A stretch of 64,000 nt of DNA, from positions 682,001 to 746,000 of the forward strand of contig CAWJWL010000005.1 in NCBI GenBank assembly GCA_963846565.1, written 5' to 3'. The position numbers and the translations under genes were made by a program. Below are positions 25,111-32,961 of this stretch, piece by piece (position 1 is the first letter of the stretch; every line of letters starts with the position of its first letter). This stretch comes from WHSW01 sp963846565 (lineage in GTDB: Bacteria > Actinomycetota > Thermoleophilia > Solirubrobacterales > 70-9). Under the pieces are notes generated by a model that did not search any database, was not told the DNA's origin, and saw only the letters and a program-made list of their open reading frames with translations.

Positions 25111-25156
25111 GAGGGCGGTTGCCAGGCCCGTATCTGAGCCTTTACCACTCAGATAC

Positions 25157-25184
25157 TTGACCGGGGACGCGACCACGCTATAGT
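25157..25184 (+). promoter_or_regulatory. Sigma-70 type promoter of groES-groEL
   Basis: TTGACC at 25157-25162 (-35) and TATAGT at 25179-25184 (-10) with a 16-base spacer, immediately upstream of the CIRCE operator. Confidence 0.75.
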
Positions 25185-25195
25185 CAACGCACGCT

Positions 25196-25222
25196 TTGGC
25201 ACTCTCCCTATGGGAGTGCCAA
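25196..25222 (+). promoter_or_regulatory. CIRCE operator (HrcA-binding site)
   Basis: TTGGCACTC, nine bases, GAGTGCCAA: the exact 9-N9-9 inverted repeat of CIRCE, with one symmetric change from the consensus TTAGCACTC. It overlaps the expected transcription start, so HrcA would repress groESL until heat shock. hrcA itself is not in the window. Confidence 0.92.
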
Positions 25223-25271
25223 ACCAGGCATGAGAGTTCGCATCCAACCCGGACAACGGAGGTAACGAGGA

Positions 25272-25562
25272 ATGAACCTGAAGCCACTGGGCGACAGGCT
25301 GATCGTCAAGGCAGTAGACGAGGAGACGACGACCGCCAGCGGCATCGTCCTCCCCGACACTGCACAGGAGAAGCCCCAGAAGGGCAAGGTCCTGGCGGTC
25401 GGCGAGGGCGCATGGGACGAGGACGGCGAGAAGCGGATCCCGCTCGACGTCGCGGAGGGCGACGAGGTCCTCTACAGCAAGTACGGCGGCACCGAGGTCA
25501 AGGTCGACGGCGATGACCTTCTGGTTTTGCGCGAGTCGGACGTCCTCGCCAAGGTCGTCTAA
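25272..25562 (+). CDS. groES: Co-chaperonin GroES
   Basis: A 96-residue GroES. MNLKPLGDRLIVKAVDEE is the roof strand, TASGIVLPDTAQEKPQKG the mobile loop that docks on GroEL, and EVLYSKYGGTEV the family signature. The loop IVLPDT is intact. An AACGGAGGTAACG ribosome site precedes the ATG. It forms the HrcA/CIRCE-regulated operon with groEL 30 bases downstream. Confidence 0.96.
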   Translation: MNLKPLGDRLIVKAVDEETTTASGIVLPDTAQEKPQKGKVLAVGEGAWDEDGEKRIPLDVAEGDEVLYSKYGGTEVKVDGDDLLVLRESDVLAKVV

Positions 25563-25592
25563 AGAACTTTCCCCCCGAAGGAGGAATCAGAT

Positions 25593-27227
25593 ATGGCTCA
25601 CAAGGAGCTGAAGTACGACGCCGAGGCACGGGCTGCACTGCAGGCCGGGGTCGACGGGGTCGCGAACGCGGTCAAGGTGACCCTTGGCCCGAAGGGACGC
25701 TACGTCGTCCTCGACAAGAAGTTCGGCGCGCCGACGATCACCAACGACGGCGTCACCATCGCCCGCGAGATCGAGCTCGAGGACGTGTTCGAGAACCAGG
25801 GCGCGCAGCTCGTCCGTGAGGTCGCCACCGCGACCAACGACGTCGCCGGTGACGGCACCACAACGGCGACGCTGCTGGCGCAGACGATCGTCCGCCACGG
25901 CCTCAAGAACGTCGCCGCCGGCGCGAACCCGCTGGCCCTGCGTCGCGGGATCGAGCAAGCGGTCGACCAGGTCGTCGAGCACCTCCGCGAGAAGCAGTCG
26001 AAGGAGGTCGGAGGCAAGGAGCAGATCGCCCGTGTCGCCGCCATCTCGGCCGCTGACGAGGAGATCGGCAACATCATCGCCGACGCGATCGAGAAGGTCG
26101 GAAAGGACGGCGTCGTCAACGTCGAAGAGGGCCAGACGTTCGGCATGGAGCTCGAGTTCACCGAGGGCATGCAGTTCGACAAGGGCTACATCTCGCCCTA
26201 CATGGTCACGGACCAGGAGCGGATGGAAGCGGTCCTCGAGGATCCCTACATCCTGATCGCGAACCAGAAGATCGGCTCGGTCCGGGACATGCTCCCGGTG
26301 CTCGAGCAGGTGATGCAGGCGGGCAAGCCGCTCGTCATCATCGCCGAGGACGTCGAGGGCGAGAGTCTCGCGACCCTCGTGGTGAACAAGCTACGAGGGA
26401 CGTTCACCGGCGTCGCCGTCAAGGCACCCGGGTTCGGCGATCGCCGCAAGCGCATGCTCGAGGACATCGCGATCCTCAGCGGTGGCGAAGTGATCACCGA
26501 GGAGATGGGCCTCAAGCTCGAGAACACGCAGGTCTCGCAGCTCGGCCACGCTCGTCGCGTCGTCGTCTCCAAGGACACGACGACGATCATCGACGGCGCC
26601 GGTGAGAAGAAGGGCATCGAGGGCCGGATCAACCAGATCCGCTCCGAGATCGAGAACACCGACTCCGACTTCGACCGGGAGAAGCTCCAGGAGCGCCTGG
26701 CGAAGCTCGCGGGCGGTGTCGCAGTGGTCAAGGTCGGCGCTGCCACCGAGACCGAGATGAAGGAGAAGAAGCACCGGGTCGAGGACGCCCTGCAGGCGAC
26801 TCGCGCGGCGCTCGAGGAGGGTGTTGTCCCGGGCGGCGGCGTCGCTCTGCTCAACGCTCAGGACGCGATCAATGCAAAGGGCCTCGACGCCGACGAGGCG
26901 ACGGGCGCGGAGATCATCCGCCGCTCGCTCGAGGCTCCGGTGCGCCAGATCGCCGAGAACTCCGGCATGGAGGGTTCGGTCGTGGTCGAGAAGGTCCGCG
27001 GACTGAAGACCGGTGAGGGCCTCAACGCCTCCACCGGCGAGTACGGCGACCTGATCAAGGCCGGTGTCATCGATCCGACCATGGTCACCCGGTCGGCGCT
27101 GCAGAACGCGGCTTCGATCGCGAAGAACATCCTCACGACGGAGGCGATCGTCGCCGAGCCGCCGGAGAAGGATGGCGCCGGCGCCGGAATGGGCGGCGGT
27201 ATGCCCGACATGGGCGGGATGATGTAG
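25593..27227 (+). CDS. groEL: Chaperonin GroEL
   Basis: A 544-residue group I chaperonin that folds proteins in an ATP-driven cage with GroES. The nucleotide-site motif VTLGPKGRYVVLDKK is at ~residues 29-43, GDGTTTATLLAQ at ~86-97, the GroEL signature in the C-terminal equatorial domain is AALEEGVVPGGGVALL, and the C terminus ends GGGMPDMGGMM, a Gly-Met-rich tail as in foldase-type GroEL. An AAGGAGGAAT ribosome site precedes the ATG. Ends at a strong terminator hairpin. Confidence 0.97.
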   Translation: MAHKELKYDAEARAALQAGVDGVANAVKVTLGPKGRYVVLDKKFGAPTITNDGVTIAREIELEDVFENQGAQLVREVATATNDVAGDGTTTATLLAQTIVRHGLKNVAAGANPLALRRGIEQAVDQVVEHLREKQSKEVGGKEQIARVAAISAADEEIGNIIADAIEKVGKDGVVNVEEGQTFGMELEFTEGMQFDKGYISPYMVTDQERMEAVLEDPYILIANQKIGSVRDMLPVLEQVMQAGKPLVIIAEDVEGESLATLVVNKLRGTFTGVAVKAPGFGDRRKRMLEDIAILSGGEVITEEMGLKLENTQVSQLGHARRVVVSKDTTTIIDGAGEKKGIEGRINQIRSEIENTDSDFDREKLQERLAKLAGGVAVVKVGAATETEMKEKKHRVEDALQATRAALEEGVVPGGGVALLNAQDAINAKGLDADEATGAEIIRRSLEAPVRQIAENSGMEGSVVVEKVRGLKTGEGLNASTGEYGDLIKAGVIDPTMVTRSALQNAASIAKNILTTEAIVAEPPEKDGAGAGMGGGMPDMGGMM

Positions 27228-27251
27228 CCGAGTCGCTTCGGCGAATCGTTG

Positions 27252-27281
27252 GAAGGGCCCGGCGCGTTAGCCGGGCCCTTC
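27252..27281 (+). terminator. Terminator of the groESL operon
   Basis: GAAGGGCCCGGC, six bases (GCGTTA), GCCGGGCCCTTC: a perfect 12-bp stem followed by TGCGTTCT, 24 bases after the groEL stop. Because the stem is symmetric it can also end transcription of the small minus-strand gene at 27288. Confidence 0.85.
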
Positions 27282-27287
27282 TGCGTT

Positions 27288-27377
27288 CTAGGACAAGAGC
27301 GTGGCGATCAAGGCCACGGCGAGCAGCATGGCCATGACGCCGAACGCCAGGTTGAAGTCCTTGCTTCCCTGTTCCAT
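27288..27377 (-). CDS. 29-residue single-helix membrane peptide
   Basis: A very short gene, MEQGSKDFNLAFGVMAMLLA then VALIATLLS. A polar/charged N terminus of seven residues is followed by a single uninterrupted hydrophobic helix of about 20 residues. A perfect AGGAGG ribosome site (CCTCCT at 27384-27389 on the plus strand) sits 6 bases before the ATG, which argues strongly that it is translated. It lies on the minus strand between groEL and an unknown protein gene, and could share the groEL terminator stem. Small one-helix peptides of this sort often associate with transport or respiratory complexes; no target is visible. No homologue is recognised. Confidence 0.65.
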   Translation of the reverse strand: MEQGSKDFNLAFGVMAMLLAVALIATLLS

Positions 27378-27415
27378 CTGCGTCCTCCTCGTCGACGGGA
27401 CCGGCACGGGGAAAC

Positions 27416-27847
27416 CTACCCCAGACGGGCCTCGATCTGGCCGAGGATCTGAGGCGCGTTCAGGGTCTTCACGGTGATCGTGATCTGCCCCGAGACCTTG
27501 GCCGCCTCGGCGTCCTCCATGCGGTCGTAGTCGACGAAGATCTTCAGCTTGTCGCCGTCCTCGACCGAGAAGTCCACGGCGCCGAGGCGCGGGCTGTCGA
27601 ACTGAGAGTCGACCAGCTCGGGGCCGCCGAGGCCGCCGTAGATGACGATCCGCGCCTCGCTCAGGCCGAGAGCCATCCGCATCGGCACGACCTTGCCGTG
27701 AAAGCGCTTCCCCGGCGCCTTGAAATGGCTGTAGCGGATGCTGCCGCGCAGCTTCTCCTCGGCCAGCACCAATCCCTCCGCCTCGAGCTCGGCGCGGACC
27801 TTCGGCTTCAGCTTGCCGCCACCCAGTAAGGCCGATAGCAACCCCAC
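27416..27847 (-). CDS. Conserved hypothetical protein, beta-rich
   Basis: A 143-residue protein beginning MGLLSALLGGGKLKPKVRAE. Alternating hydrophobic/charged stretches (MRMALGLSEARIVIYGG, KLKIFVDYDRMEDAEAAKVS, GQITITVKTLNAPQIL) predict a mixed alpha/beta domain with no membrane segment and no Cys. No family or active site is recognised. It starts 9 bases after the stop of the gene at 27857 on the same strand, so the two are likely co-transcribed. Confidence 0.65.
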   Translation of the reverse strand: MGLLSALLGGGKLKPKVRAELEAEGLVLAEEKLRGSIRYSHFKAPGKRFHGKVVPMRMALGLSEARIVIYGGLGGPELVDSQFDSPRLGAVDFSVEDGDKLKIFVDYDRMEDAEAAKVSGQITITVKTLNAPQILGQIEARLG

Positions 27848-27856
27848 GGAAAGCTC

Positions 27857-28744
27857 CTAGGCCCCGGCGAGGACCGCGGCCATCGGCCGCGGCTCGACTC
27901 CGAGCTCGCGCGCGTCGGCATCGCCGCGCTCGCTCACCATCGGGACCTCCATCAACTCGGCCTCCTCCCAGGTCGCGAACGCCGCGTCGCCGACCACTCG
28001 GCGCAGGCCGGCGAGCCCGTAGTGGACGAGGCCGAGCGGGATGTGGACGAGCGGGCGGTCGTGCCCGGCCGCCCGCGCGATCGCCCGCGCCATCGCGTCG
28101 TAGCTGAGCGTCTCCGGGCCGGCCAGCTCGTGGCGGGTCGAGCCCGCGCCGTCACGCTCGAGCGCGGCGACGGTGCAGTCGGCGACGTCTTGAGCCCAAA
28201 TCGGCTGAAAGCGCGCCTCGCCCTCCCCGGAAACGGGGATCGCCGGCAGGAGCGCCAGCCGGCCTTGCAGCGTCACCCACGGGTCGTCGCGGTCGTAGAC
28301 GATCGAGGGGGCGAAGACCGTGGTCGCGAGCGGCGATGTGGCGACGGCCTTCTCCGCGAGCGCCTTGGCGCGGAAGAACCGGGTGCGCTGGAACTCGGTC
28401 GCGTTCAGGGCCGAGAAGAAGACGAAGCGCCCGACTCCCGCTGCCTCCGCAGCGCGCAGCAGGCGCGCCGTCGCAAGGCCGTTGAGCTCCTCGACCCGCG
28501 CGTGTGGCTGGTCGCGGATCGCTGCCGCCAGGTGAATGACCGTGTCGACGCCGCGCAGCGCCTGGCGGACGACGCGCGGGTCGGAGAGCTCGACGAGGTC
28601 GCCGAGCGCCAGCCGCACCTCGACCCGCAGCCGGCCGAGGCCGCGCGGGTCGCGGACGAGGACGCGGACGTCGTCGCCGCGATCGATCAACTTCGGCAGC
28701 AGCGCCGTGCCCACGGTTCCGGTGGCACCCGTGACAAGGATCAT
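27857..28744 (-). CDS. NAD(P)-binding atypical SDR, NDUFA9/YbjT-like
   Basis: A 295-residue Rossmann-fold protein. MILVTGATGTVGTALLPKL is the dinucleotide-binding start. GVDTVIHLAAAI and FVFFSALNATEFQRTRFFRAKALAEKAV follow, with the Tyr of the canonical Tyr-x3-Lys replaced, as is usual in NmrA/YbjT/NDUFA9-like atypical SDRs that often act as redox sensors or assembly factors. The later IWAQDVADCTVAAL is also typical. The ATG at 28744 is preferred to an upstream GTG at 28753. It diverges from the ferredoxin gene. Confidence 0.8.
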   Translation of the reverse strand: MILVTGATGTVGTALLPKLIDRGDDVRVLVRDPRGLGRLRVEVRLALGDLVELSDPRVVRQALRGVDTVIHLAAAIRDQPHARVEELNGLATARLLRAAEAAGVGRFVFFSALNATEFQRTRFFRAKALAEKAVATSPLATTVFAPSIVYDRDDPWVTLQGRLALLPAIPVSGEGEARFQPIWAQDVADCTVAALERDGAGSTRHELAGPETLSYDAMARAIARAAGHDRPLVHIPLGLVHYGLAGLRRVVGDAAFATWEEAELMEVPMVSERGDADARELGVEPRPMAAVLAGA

Positions 28745-28827
28745 GAGCACCACTCTAGATAGCGCCTCGACCTCAACGTCTAGACTCTCCGGCTCGGTTC
28801 CGTCCCGCGACTAAGAAAGGAAGGACC

Positions 28828-29091
28828 TTGGCCTACGTAATCGCTGAGCCCTGCATCGGGCAGAAGGACAACTCGTGCGTCGAGGTCTGCCCTGTCGACT
28901 GCATTCACCCGACGCCGGACGAGCCGGACTACGACGGGGTCGAGCAGCTGTACATCGATCCGGACGAGTGCATCGACTGCGACGCCTGCGTCGAGGCGTG
29001 CCCGGTCGACGCCTGCTTCGCCGAGGACCAGCTCCCCGAGGAGTGGGCCAAGTACACGCCGATCAACGCCGAGTACTTCGCCGGCAAGTAG
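28828..29091 (+). CDS. 7Fe-type ferredoxin
   Basis: An 87-residue bacterial ferredoxin. Cys9, Cys17 and Cys21 with Cys25 form the first cluster region (the long C-x7-C-x3-C spacing suits a 3Fe-4S site), and Cys48, Cys51, Cys54, Cys58 (DECIDCDACVEACP) give the 4Fe-4S motif. The start is TTG, with AAAGGAAGG about 6 bases upstream as ribosome site. Mycobacterial FdxA/FdxC-like ferredoxins have this arrangement. It is an electron carrier; the redox partner is not apparent. It faces the methyltransferase gene tail to tail, 3 bases apart. Confidence 0.92.
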   Translation: MAYVIAEPCIGQKDNSCVEVCPVDCIHPTPDEPDYDGVEQLYIDPDECIDCDACVEACPVDACFAEDQLPEEWAKYTPINAEYFAGK

Positions 29092-29094
29092 CGC

Positions 29095-29919
29095 TCAGCC
29101 CGCCTTGACGGCGCGCAGCGAGTACATCAGCGGCAGTCGTGGCTTGCCCTCGGGCTGGCGATAGACGACTCCCGCCTCGAGGGCCTCGCGGTCCTCGATC
29201 AGGTGGGAGAAGCGCGGGAACAGCGTGTAGTCGTGCTCGTGCAGCAGCTCGAGCCGGAAGCCGGCGCCGAGGACCGCCGTGACGACATCGGCGAGCGTGT
29301 GCGCCCACTCGAGCGTCGCGTTGTGCTCCGTCGCGGCTTCGAGGTCGGCGTAGCTACCGGTCTCTCCGCTGTCGAGGACGACGCCGGCGCGATTGTGGAA
29401 GTAGTCGTGCTCGATCTCGAGGTCGTCGTCGCCGAAGATCCACGTGAACGGGTGAAACTCGCTCAGGTACAGGAGGCCGCCCGGCTCGAGCAGCTCGTCG
29501 ACGACGCCCGCCCAGCGCGGGAGGTCGGGAAGCCAGTTGATCGCGCCGAGGCCGGTGTAGACGACGTCGAACCGCCGGTGGCCGAGGGCCGCGACCGCGT
29601 CATCGACGTCGGCGGCTACGAACTCCGCCGCGATCCCGGTTTGTGCGGCGAGCATCGTCGCCGCCTCGATCGCGCGCTCCGAGTAGTCGAGCCCGGCGAC
29701 GGTCGCTCCCCGGCGTGCCCAGGAGAGCGTGTCGAGCCCGAAGTGGCACTGCAGGTGGGCGAGGCGCTTCCCCGCGACGTCGCCCGCCTCCTCGAGCTCG
29801 AACGGTCGCAGGGTGGAGGCCCCGGCGCGGAAGCCCTCGACGTCGTAGAAGTCGCTCGATACGTGGAGCGGGACGCGCTCGTCCCACCAGGCCCGGTTGA
29901 TCTCGAGCCGAGGGTCCAG
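29095..29919 (-). CDS. Class I SAM-dependent methyltransferase without a canonical start codon
   Basis: About 274 residues. The family pattern is complete only if translation starts far upstream of the first ATG (29655): INRAWWDERVPLHVSSDFYD, then HLQCHFGLDTLSWARRGATV (SAM motif I region), GLDYSERAIEAA and, after the ATG, FDVVYTGLGAINWLPDLPRW. In frame, from the upstream stop (29986-29988) to 29655 there is no ATG, GTG or TTG; a CTG at 29917-29919, next to the mrp stop, fits the expected N terminus (LDPRLEINR). Either CTG is used, coupled to mrp termination, or a sequence error hides the start. The target is unknown. Confidence 0.7.
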   Translation of the reverse strand: MDPRLEINRAWWDERVPLHVSSDFYDVEGFRAGASTLRPFELEEAGDVAGKRLAHLQCHFGLDTLSWARRGATVAGLDYSERAIEAATMLAAQTGIAAEFVAADVDDAVAALGHRRFDVVYTGLGAINWLPDLPRWAGVVDELLEPGGLLYLSEFHPFTWIFGDDDLEIEHDYFHNRAGVVLDSGETGSYADLEAATEHNATLEWAHTLADVVTAVLGAGFRLELLHEHDYTLFPRFSHLIEDREALEAGVVYRQPEGKPRLPLMYSLRAVKAG

Positions 29920-29920
29920 G

Positions 29921-31087
29921 TCAGCCCTGGACCTGAACCACGGGGAGCTCCGTGCCGCTGACCGGCGCGGCCGGCGCCGGCGCGGTCATCGTCGCGGCCT
30001 GCATCACAGGCAGCTCCTGCGGCGTCGCGGCGACGATCCCGCGGGCGGCGGCTCGGATCGCCTGCGACGCGGGGGCGTCCGGCTCGGCGAGCACCAGCGG
30101 CGTGCCCGAGTCGGCGTGCTCGCGAAGGTCCTCCGAAAGCGGCACCTTGCCGAGGAGCGGCACGCCGAGCTCGTCGGCGAGGATCTCCCCGCCGCCCTCG
30201 CCGAAGATCGTGAAGCGCTGGCCGTCCGGGGTGGTGAACCCGGACATGTTCTCGATCACGCCGAGCAGCTCGAGGTCGACCTTGTTCGCCATGTCGGCGG
30301 CGCGCCTGGCGACCGACTGGGCCGCCGGCTGCGGCGTGGTCACGACGATCACCCTCGCCTGCGGCAGGAGCTGCGCAAGCGTCATCGAGACGTCGCCCGT
30401 GCCCGGCGGGAGGTCGAGCAGCAGATAGTCGGTGTCGTCCCAGGCGACGTCCTCGAGGAACTGCTGGATCGCCTTGTGCAGCATCGGCCCACGCCAGACG
30501 ACGGCCGCGTTGCGCTCGAGGAAGAAGCCGATCGACATCACCTTCACGCCGGCGGGTCCGTCGAGCGGCAGGATCTTGCGCTCCGCGTTCACCTCCGGGC
30601 GGGCGTCGACCCCGAGCATGCGCGGCAACGAGTAGCCGTAGACGTCGGCGTCGAGCGCGCCGCTCGTGTGGCCGTCGGCAGCGAGCGCGGCGGCGAGGTT
30701 GGCGGTCATCGTCGACTTGCCGACCCCGCCCTTGCCGGAGGCGATGCAGATGACGTTCTTCACCTTCGCGAGCGCGCCCTCCGGAAGTCCGTTCGGGCGG
30801 CCGAGCGCCTGCTGCAGCCGACCCTTCTCCTCATCGGTGAGGACGTCGAAGGCGACTCCGACGCCGGTCACGCCCTCGAGCCGGCCGACGTTGCTGACCA
30901 CCGCCTCCTGGAAGTGGTTGCGAATCGGGCACCCGGCCGTCGTCAGCGAGACGATGACATCTACCCGGCCGTCGCCGGCGATCTCGATCGAGCGAACCAT
31001 GCCGAGATCGACGATTGAGCGGCGCAGTTCGGGGTCGATGACGGCGCGCAGGGCATCGTTGACCTGGTCCTGAGTGGGAAGGGCCAT
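29921..31087 (-). CDS. mrp: Mrp/NBP35-family P-loop ATPase with N-terminal MIP18 domain
   Basis: A 388-residue Fe-S cluster carrier-type ATPase. Residues ~1-95 are a MIP18/DUF59 domain (IDPELRRSIVDLGMV, TTAGCPIRNHFQEAV with the domain Cys). The deviant Walker A CIASGKGGVGKSTMTANLA follows at ~112, then LDADVYGYSLPRML, the Walker B LLLDLPPGTGDVSMTL and IENMSGF. The CPxC motif that usually follows ENMS.F and bridges the Fe-S cluster is absent (TTPDGQRFTIFGEGGG), common in actinobacterial members. The C terminus is extended by a Pro-Ala stretch containing two near-repeats, ELPVMQ and ELPVVQ. Apparent start: ATG at 31087. Confidence 0.88.
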   Translation of the reverse strand: MALPTQDQVNDALRAVIDPELRRSIVDLGMVRSIEIAGDGRVDVIVSLTTAGCPIRNHFQEAVVSNVGRLEGVTGVGVAFDVLTDEEKGRLQQALGRPNGLPEGALAKVKNVICIASGKGGVGKSTMTANLAAALAADGHTSGALDADVYGYSLPRMLGVDARPEVNAERKILPLDGPAGVKVMSIGFFLERNAAVVWRGPMLHKAIQQFLEDVAWDDTDYLLLDLPPGTGDVSMTLAQLLPQARVIVVTTPQPAAQSVARRAADMANKVDLELLGVIENMSGFTTPDGQRFTIFGEGGGEILADELGVPLLGKVPLSEDLREHADSGTPLVLAEPDAPASQAIRAAARGIVAATPQELPVMQAATMTAPAPAAPVSGTELPVVQVQG

Positions 31088-31118
31088 GGGGTGATGATGA
31101 CAAAGGCCCTCCAGAAAG

Positions 31119-31149
31119 CGATCGACCGGCCTTCATGGCCGGTCGATCG
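31119..31149 (-). terminator. Strong hairpin between the coiled-coil gene and mrp
   Basis: CGATCGACCGGCC, five bases (TTCAT), GGCCGGTCGATCG: a perfect 13-bp stem. On the minus strand it follows the gene ending at 31249 and is followed by CTTTCT. Located 32 bases upstream of the mrp start, it may be a terminator for the upstream gene or a leader structure for mrp. Confidence 0.6.
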
Positions 31150-31248
31150 GGGAGGAGAGGTTGCTGTTCTGCCGACGAAATATGTGTGCCGACAGCTTCT
31201 CCGGGCGCGCCGCCAACCTCTCGAGGGGCGACCCGGGCTAAGTTGCGC

Positions 31249-31743
31249 TTACGACCCGACCGGGACCCGCTCCGAGACCTGCTTCTGAGCCTTCTTCAGC
31301 TGGCTCTCGGCCTTCGTGCGGTTCTCCTTCACGGCCTTCTCGACCCGGGCGCGGTTCTGCTTCACGGTCTTCTCGACCTCGCGCCGACGCGCCTTCAGCT
31401 CGCGCTCGACCCGGTTGCGGGTCTGACGAACCTGCTGCGACGTCTTCTTTCGGGCCTGGCCGCCACGACGCTCGAACTTGTTGAGCTCGCGGGTGACCTG
31501 GGTGCGGAGCGACTTCAGCTCGCGGGTCCGGGTCTCGGGCTTCGTCCACGGCTCGACCACGTCGTTGACGCGATCGCGGACCGTGAGCGCAGCGCCGACC
31601 GGAACGTCGAGTCCACGCTCGGCGGTCTGCCGGACGTAGGTGACGGTGTCGGGACGGGCCTTCGTCGTTGTCTGCGAGTTGGTGCGCTTCGCAGCGGTGC
31701 TGCTGGTGCTGGTCTTCTTCGTGGTGCTCTTGGCGGTAGCCAT
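31249..31743 (-). CDS. Highly basic coiled-coil protein, histone/phasin-like
   Basis: A 164-residue protein of very biased composition. The first 30 residues are Lys/Thr/Ser-rich (KSTTKKTSTSSTAAKRTN) like bacterial histone-H1-type tails. A middle region (YVRQTAERGLDVPVGAALTV) resembles phasin or PHA-granule-type amphipathic helices. The rest is an almost pure Arg/Lys/Glu/Gln coiled coil with heptads. Nucleoid binding or granule coating are both plausible; sequence cannot decide. The upstream region (31744-31840) is strikingly AT-rich for this genome (TTTATCTAACTTCCTTACTT), which suggests a strong own promoter and abundant expression. Confidence 0.65.
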   Translation of the reverse strand: MATAKSTTKKTSTSSTAAKRTNSQTTTKARPDTVTYVRQTAERGLDVPVGAALTVRDRVNDVVEPWTKPETRTRELKSLRTQVTRELNKFERRGGQARKKTSQQVRQTRNRVERELKARRREVEKTVKQNRARVEKAVKENRTKAESQLKKAQKQVSERVPVGS

Positions 31744-31839
31744 TTCTTTACCTCAACCCCTCGGGTGGTTGACTTCTATTTATCTAACTTCCTTACTTCT
31801 AAGGATGTTCGAGTTTAGCAAAGGACACGAACAGGTGTT

Positions 31840-31866
31840 TGTAACCCGATCTTGACCGGGGTTACA
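31840..31866. promoter_or_regulatory. Inverted repeat TGTAACCC-N11-GGGTTACA
   Basis: Perfect 8-bp arms spaced by 11 bases in the AT-rich region between the DUF2342 stop and the start of the coiled-coil gene. The size and spacing suit a dimeric regulator; a terminator of the DUF2342 gene is the alternative, though no T-run follows on the minus strand. Confidence 0.45.
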
Positions 31867-31887
31867 GGGAATCGCGTGAAAACGCGG

Positions 31888-32961
31888 TTATCGGGCGGCG
31901 AGCGGCTCGCCCACCCGGGCGAGCCAGGCGGCAGGGCGCTCTAGCTCGGCGAGGTCTGGAAGCGACTCGGCCGAGTTCCACACCTGGCCGAGCACGACCT
32001 CGCCGCGTTCGGTGACGACCGCGTCCCAGAACTGCTTGCCGAGCTCGTACTGGCGCATCTTCAGGTCGAGGCCGAGGAGGCGAGCCACGATCTCACCGAG
32101 CCCGCCGCGGGAGGCCCGGCGCTCCTCGAGCCGCGAGCGCAGGGCCCCAAGGCGCGAGTCGTCGGCGACGCAGGCATCCATCACGTGCTCCGCATGCCCC
32201 TCGATCACGGTCATCGTCGCCTGCAGGCGGTCGAGCATGGCGCGGCTCTTCGGGTCCGCCAGCGTCCGCGCCAGTTCGCCTCGCATGACCGTCCGGGCGA
32301 GTGCGCGCGGATCGCGCAGGAACCGCTTCGCGAGCGCGGCGATCCGTTTCGCGTCGATCTCGACGACCGCGCTGTCGATCAAGTCCGCCACGAGATCTCG
32401 CAGGTGGGGCACGAGCCACTCGACGGCGGAGAACTGCAGCACGTGAGTGCTCTCGTGGAGCGCGACCCAGCGGAGGAAGAGGTCGGGGTCGGCGTCCAGC
32501 TCCCGGCGCGCGTGATCCAGGTTCGGCCCGACGAAGAGCAGGCGCGCCGGGCGCTCGGGCCCGAAGAGGGAAACGTCGTACTGGCCGAGGACGCGGCGCG
32601 ACGCATAGCCGACGGCCGCTCCCGCCTCGGCGCCGGCGCCGGCGCCGATCACCCGCCGCAGCACCGAGCCCAGCGGGCCGGGGAGGGAGATGCCGGCTCG
32701 GACGCGCGCCTCAAGCGGCTCGCTCGCGGCGGCCAGGGTCGCGAGAGCCGAGTCGGACCACTGCCTGCGGCTGACGAGCTCCGGCTCGGGCGCCACGGGG
32801 GGGACCGGCATGCGTGCGTAGGCGGAGGCGGTCGAGATCGCATCCGCGTAGGCGTCGATGACCTCGCGCGCTCCGTACGGTCGCGCTCCGGCATCCGGGC
32901 TCCCGCCGATCGCGCCGGCGGTGCGCTCGGCGAGGTCCCAGTCGACGATCCCGCTGCTCAA
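31888..32961 (-). CDS. DUF2342 zincin-like protein (F420-biosynthesis-associated type)
   Basis: A 357-residue protein of the zinc-metallopeptidase-like DUF2342 family, which in actinobacteria often co-occurs with F420-linked genes. The zincin motif HESTH (WVALHESTHVLQFSAVEW, ~residue 168) is followed by the family stretch VLGQYDVSLFG (before) and LLFVGPNLDHAR. The family is described as F420-biosynthesis associated by gene-profile methods; direct biochemical evidence is lacking. A TTG start overlaps the stop of the upstream inositol-phosphatase gene (TTGA), so they are translationally coupled. Confidence 0.85.
   Translation of the reverse strand: MSSGIVDWDLAERTAGAIGGSPDAGARPYGAREVIDAYADAISTASAYARMPVPPVAPEPELVSRRQWSDSALATLAAASEPLEARVRAGISLPGPLGSVLRRVIGAGAGAEAGAAVGYASRRVLGQYDVSLFGPERPARLLFVGPNLDHARRELDADPDLFLRWVALHESTHVLQFSAVEWLVPHLRDLVADLIDSAVVEIDAKRIAALAKRFLRDPRALARTVMRGELARTLADPKSRAMLDRLQATMTVIEGHAEHVMDACVADDSRLGALRSRLEERRASRGGLGEIVARLLGLDLKMRQYELGKQFWDAVVTERGEVVLGQVWNSAESLPDLAELERPAAWLARVGEPLAAR

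Noticed and set aside
29897..31018. Plus-strand frame opposite mrp
   Set aside because: Shadow of mrp; no family features, low-complexity Arg/Glu/Asp content.
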